DNA from: Varroa destructor | Taxonomy: Eukaryota > Arthropoda > Arachnida > Mesostigmata > Varroidae | Assembly: GCF_002443255.2 (NCBI RefSeq) | Contig: NW_019211454.1 | Coordinates: 6,593,440-6,657,439 of the forward strand | Length of the DNA stretch: 64,000 bases | Direction: 5' to 3' | Part shown: one piece after another, positions 61,213 through 64,000 of the stretch | Layout of the letters: the number at the start of each line of letters is the position of its first letter | Numbering within the stretch: the stretch's first letter is position 1 | Program-made: the position numbers and the translations under genes | Notes under the pieces: generated by a model | Database searches by the model: none | What the model saw: only the letters and a program-made list of their open reading frames with translations | Told to the model about the DNA's origin: nothing

Positions 61213-63135
61213 GCATACTAAAACGCGTATTAGAGAAGCCAGTTTTGTCGCCCCGTTCCCTTTTTTTGGAAAGCTGAAGTTTCAAAGGACTTAAAAGCCG
61301 GTATAAAAATGTAAAATGCAATAAAATGGAATATTAACTTATCTATAGGCAATCATTTGAGTAACTCTAAATTATATTTAAGACTTATGAATATTGTTAA
61401 ACCTTGTTTATTTCAGAGAAAAATATAAGAAAATAGCCTTTATGTACGTGTTTCACTGCGTAGATCGAACTCGTACACCTGAGTGTTCGGCTCGTTTTGA
61501 AACAAAACTAGATCTAATGGTTATAACTAGAATGGCTAGTGCAGCAGAGAAAGGGTGCGCGATAAGGGGAAAGTAACACATTTAAAAGGGCAAGCGAGAG
61601 GGCCGAAAAGGAACAACAGCGTCCAGAATTTTTCTTTCTGGACTAAGCGATACGGTAATTCCAGTCTCTAAAAACGAATTCTGCAGTCAGCAGCTCTCGC
61701 AATCGACCAAAGACTTCTGCCAGGAACCAGCATGGCCAGGAATCGACTGGCGTATCGAAATGAGTCTAATGAGAAACTGAAAACGTGTGGAAAAGTCAAC
61801 AGCAAGTAAGAAATTGATCGGAAGGGGGATGGGTGGGATGCAACTGACGATGGATCTGAAGCTCAATAGCAAAGCCCCATCACATCACATCACTGTCGGA
61901 AAGAAACGAAGGTAGGACGAAGAATCAGTTACGGATGCCTTCGGACGGTGGTGCCGCATTATCGCGTCTGTGCGCAAAAAAAAGTTTGGTAATGGCTTTT
62001 AATACTCCGGGATATACTGTAATAAAAAGTTGGGAATGGATGTTACTAGGAAAGCAAAAGGTTAAAAGCTAACTTGAGCTCGTCTACTATTTAACATATC
62101 CTATGGACTGTGCTTTATAATTTTTTGTGTTATGTGAAGCTTATTTTTTGAATAAATTTGCTCTAGCAGAGGGGTACTATTTACTATTGAGTAAATAATT
62201 AACAACCTTCTTACACAAACAAAAATAGTATTTTATAAACAGGAGCTAATGTCGTCTTATTCGTGTTTCAGGTAAGTGTGATTGTTTATCTGTGTGTACA
62301 TTAGATGAACAAACCCAGCTTTGACTGATATAATTCGCAGGCGACCGGTATTGGGGTAAGGTTACTAGATACGCTTCAGTAAGTGATAGTAAGTCACAAA
62401 TGACAAATAAGTGCCCTAGAGATGGCGGAGTCGTAATATTGTTGCCTGCCAATATGGCAGCTTGAGTTCTATTCTACAGGTCGCCAAGTATCTTTGAGGG
62501 TAGGCCGTTCATAATTCAAGTCATTGAATTATCTACATATGAAGACAAATGCCCGGACAACTGCTTGTTAAACGAGAGTAGTACAAAATCGCAGATCTGA
62601 AAAAGTGTCTTTTTTTGGATGATTTGCTAAATAATATTTATCTCAGTAAGGAATATTCACATTACACATCGAAATAGCATAATAATAATTATGTTCTATT
62701 TGAAGGTAAATCAAACTCTGCACTTTTCCTTGACAGTAGAATAATTCTTGATGGCAACTTGAGTAACTTGCTATTTTTCTATAGGCAGGTGCTTTTACGT
62801 GATTTCGCACTCTAAATTAAATATGCTAAAAATAAATAAAATAATAAAAGTTTCAATATCAATGACAGCAAACAGAAAAACCATGATAAAAGCATTATCT
62901 ACAATTATAGGCATAGTAGAGAAAAGTACAACATATCAGGATAGTCGCGTTAGGTTTTGCAGAACTGGGGAATTGGCTCCCCTATTGGCCTATGAGCTTC
63001 GTAATAAATAGTGATGGAAAACTGCAGCTTTTATCTCAAGTACAACTCGCTTGTTTCAGGATGGTCGAATTTTTGTCCTATCTGACGTTAGTGATGTTCA
63101 TGTGAATGAAATCGAGAGGTAGGATCAGGAACAAG
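61213..63135. other. No recognisable gene
   Basis: AT-rich sequence with short, opposed frames and no features I can support. Confidence 0.5.
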
Positions 63136-63540
63136 TTAAAACCGCTCAAGTCTTCTCTCGACAGTCTCATGTTTACATTGTTTTAGGTTAAAGTTAGGTT
63201 TTTCCGCATGGCTCTTTATGTATAAGACGTCTGGCAACAAAATGACGCTGGCTGGCCCACCTGCTAAGTTGGGGTATTGATTTAGATCTTGGCATTTACG
63301 TGGCATCAGCGGATTTATTTGGCCAAGGTACCCCATTCGAGCTAGGCTGTGACGATCGTATAATGGCAACAGAATAAGCAGGATTTTTAGAATTTCTTCT
63401 TCGCTTAAATTGCTTGAGATGTTCAAACAACATCTACTACCAATCATGGTTAAATAAAATCGATATAAGAAAATGCACACGTATTGTGTGTATCTTGGTG
63501 AAGACGATAGTATGCGCTCCGTGTATAATATTACTGGCAT
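63136..63540 (-). CDS. Longest ATG frame in the window, unrecognised
   Basis: The frame has 134 codons from ATG to TAA on the minus strand, and the open run extends about 12 codons further upstream. The product begins MPVILYTERILSSSPRYTQY and has a Leu-rich helix-like middle (SEEEILKILLILLPLYDRHS). A Gly/Pro-containing part (YPNLAGGPASVILLPDVLYI) follows, and the C-terminus is charged (ETVERRLERF). Composition is balanced and the opposite strand is not open over the whole length. No family is recognised. About one run this long is expected by chance in 64 kb. Confidence 0.22.
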   Translation of the reverse strand: MPVILYTERILSSSPRYTQYVCIFLYRFYLTMIGSRCCLNISSNLSEEEILKILLILLPLYDRHSLARMGYLGQINPLMPRKCQDLNQYPNLAGGPASVILLPDVLYIKSHAEKPNFNLKQCKHETVERRLERF

Positions 63541-64000
63541 AGGGCACTCTAGCGGTACAATAAATGTCCTCTCACTAATCCTTTATTTGAAAAAAAAAAT
63601 TTTTTTTGATACTACGTTTCCTCTAATTGGATAACTATTGGTAGATAACGCTTTATTTTAGCAAAAATGCTACTTATCTTTTAGACAAGTTGTTATGTTA
63701 GGTTTGCTCCTTGTAGCTAGTGAACGTATGAAACGCCGTACAATGATCACCTGTCTGTCATTCGGTCAGCTCATATTAGAATTAAGGTCACCACTTATGC
63801 GTTACAATGCACCGAGAGATGTCTGCCGGTGGGTGCATCGGGTTTGCAGTATCCACTATTGAGGGTCTAAACTAAAACGGAATGATTGCGGCTAATTTTG
63901 AATATATACGTTCCTTTCGAATCGATCTCCAGAACAACCCTCACGACCCCAAGCAGCAAAGTACAGTAACTCAAGGACGCTTGTTATCCGTGCTTATATT
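63541..64000. other. No recognisable gene
   Basis: AT-rich end of the window with an A/T run at 63590-63607. Confidence 0.5.

Noticed and set aside
1..64000. CRISPR arrays, rRNA genes, intact tRNA genes, telomeric TTAGG arrays, bacterial operons
   Set aside because: None was seen. There are no regularly spaced repeats, no pairing tRNA cloverleaf, no rRNA-like segments and no gene-dense coding.

Overview
The window looks like nuclear DNA of an intron-rich animal, possibly an arthropod such as a mite. It is AT-rich by eye (near 40% GC). It has no long open frames and no ribosome-binding sites or operons. Microsatellites, homopolymer runs, short hairpins and tRNA-derived, SINE-like relics are scattered through it, and there are many good animal splice-site strings. 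The organism cannot be named from the sequence alone. The longest stop-free stretches are under 150 codons. At this composition roughly one codon in 16 is a stop by chance, so six frames of 64 kb should give several runs that long. Open length alone is therefore not evidence of a gene here, and no protein in the window is recognised with certainty.

Layout. 1-7.1 kb is quiet, with one perfect 30-bp palindrome. 7.1-8.5 kb is richer in GC, with a poly-C/CA tract and a possible exon ending at a strong donor. 8.6-22.6 kb is quiet apart from a SINE-like element with an A-tail at 14.8 kb and an isolated 90-codon frame at 17.3 kb. 22.6-33 kb holds AT and CT microsatellites, a possible 42-nt micro-exon, a tRNA-like relic at 28.8 kb and a small secreted-peptide-like frame at 30.7 kb. 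33.5-36.3 kb has several minus-strand protein fragments. One of them carries DTGAS and LGIIRP strings, so part of this stretch may be a decayed Ty3-like retroelement. 38.4-38.75 kb and 44.66-44.79 kb hold possible plus-strand exons.

The most gene-like part is 48.8-53.3 kb on the plus strand. There, short open blocks are bounded by good acceptor and donor sites. In two places (48.9-49.5 kb and 52.9-53.26 kb) neighbouring blocks can be joined in phase across introns of 47 to 89 nt. Beyond this the window has tRNA-like relics at 45.6, 48.35 and 56.8 kb, a long hairpin at 57.4 kb, and unrecognised frames at 56.1, 59.1, 60.9 and 63.1 kb.

Confidence is high for the simple repeats and hairpins, moderate for the tRNA-like relics and low for every protein-coding call. 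RNA-seq and homology search would settle most of these.
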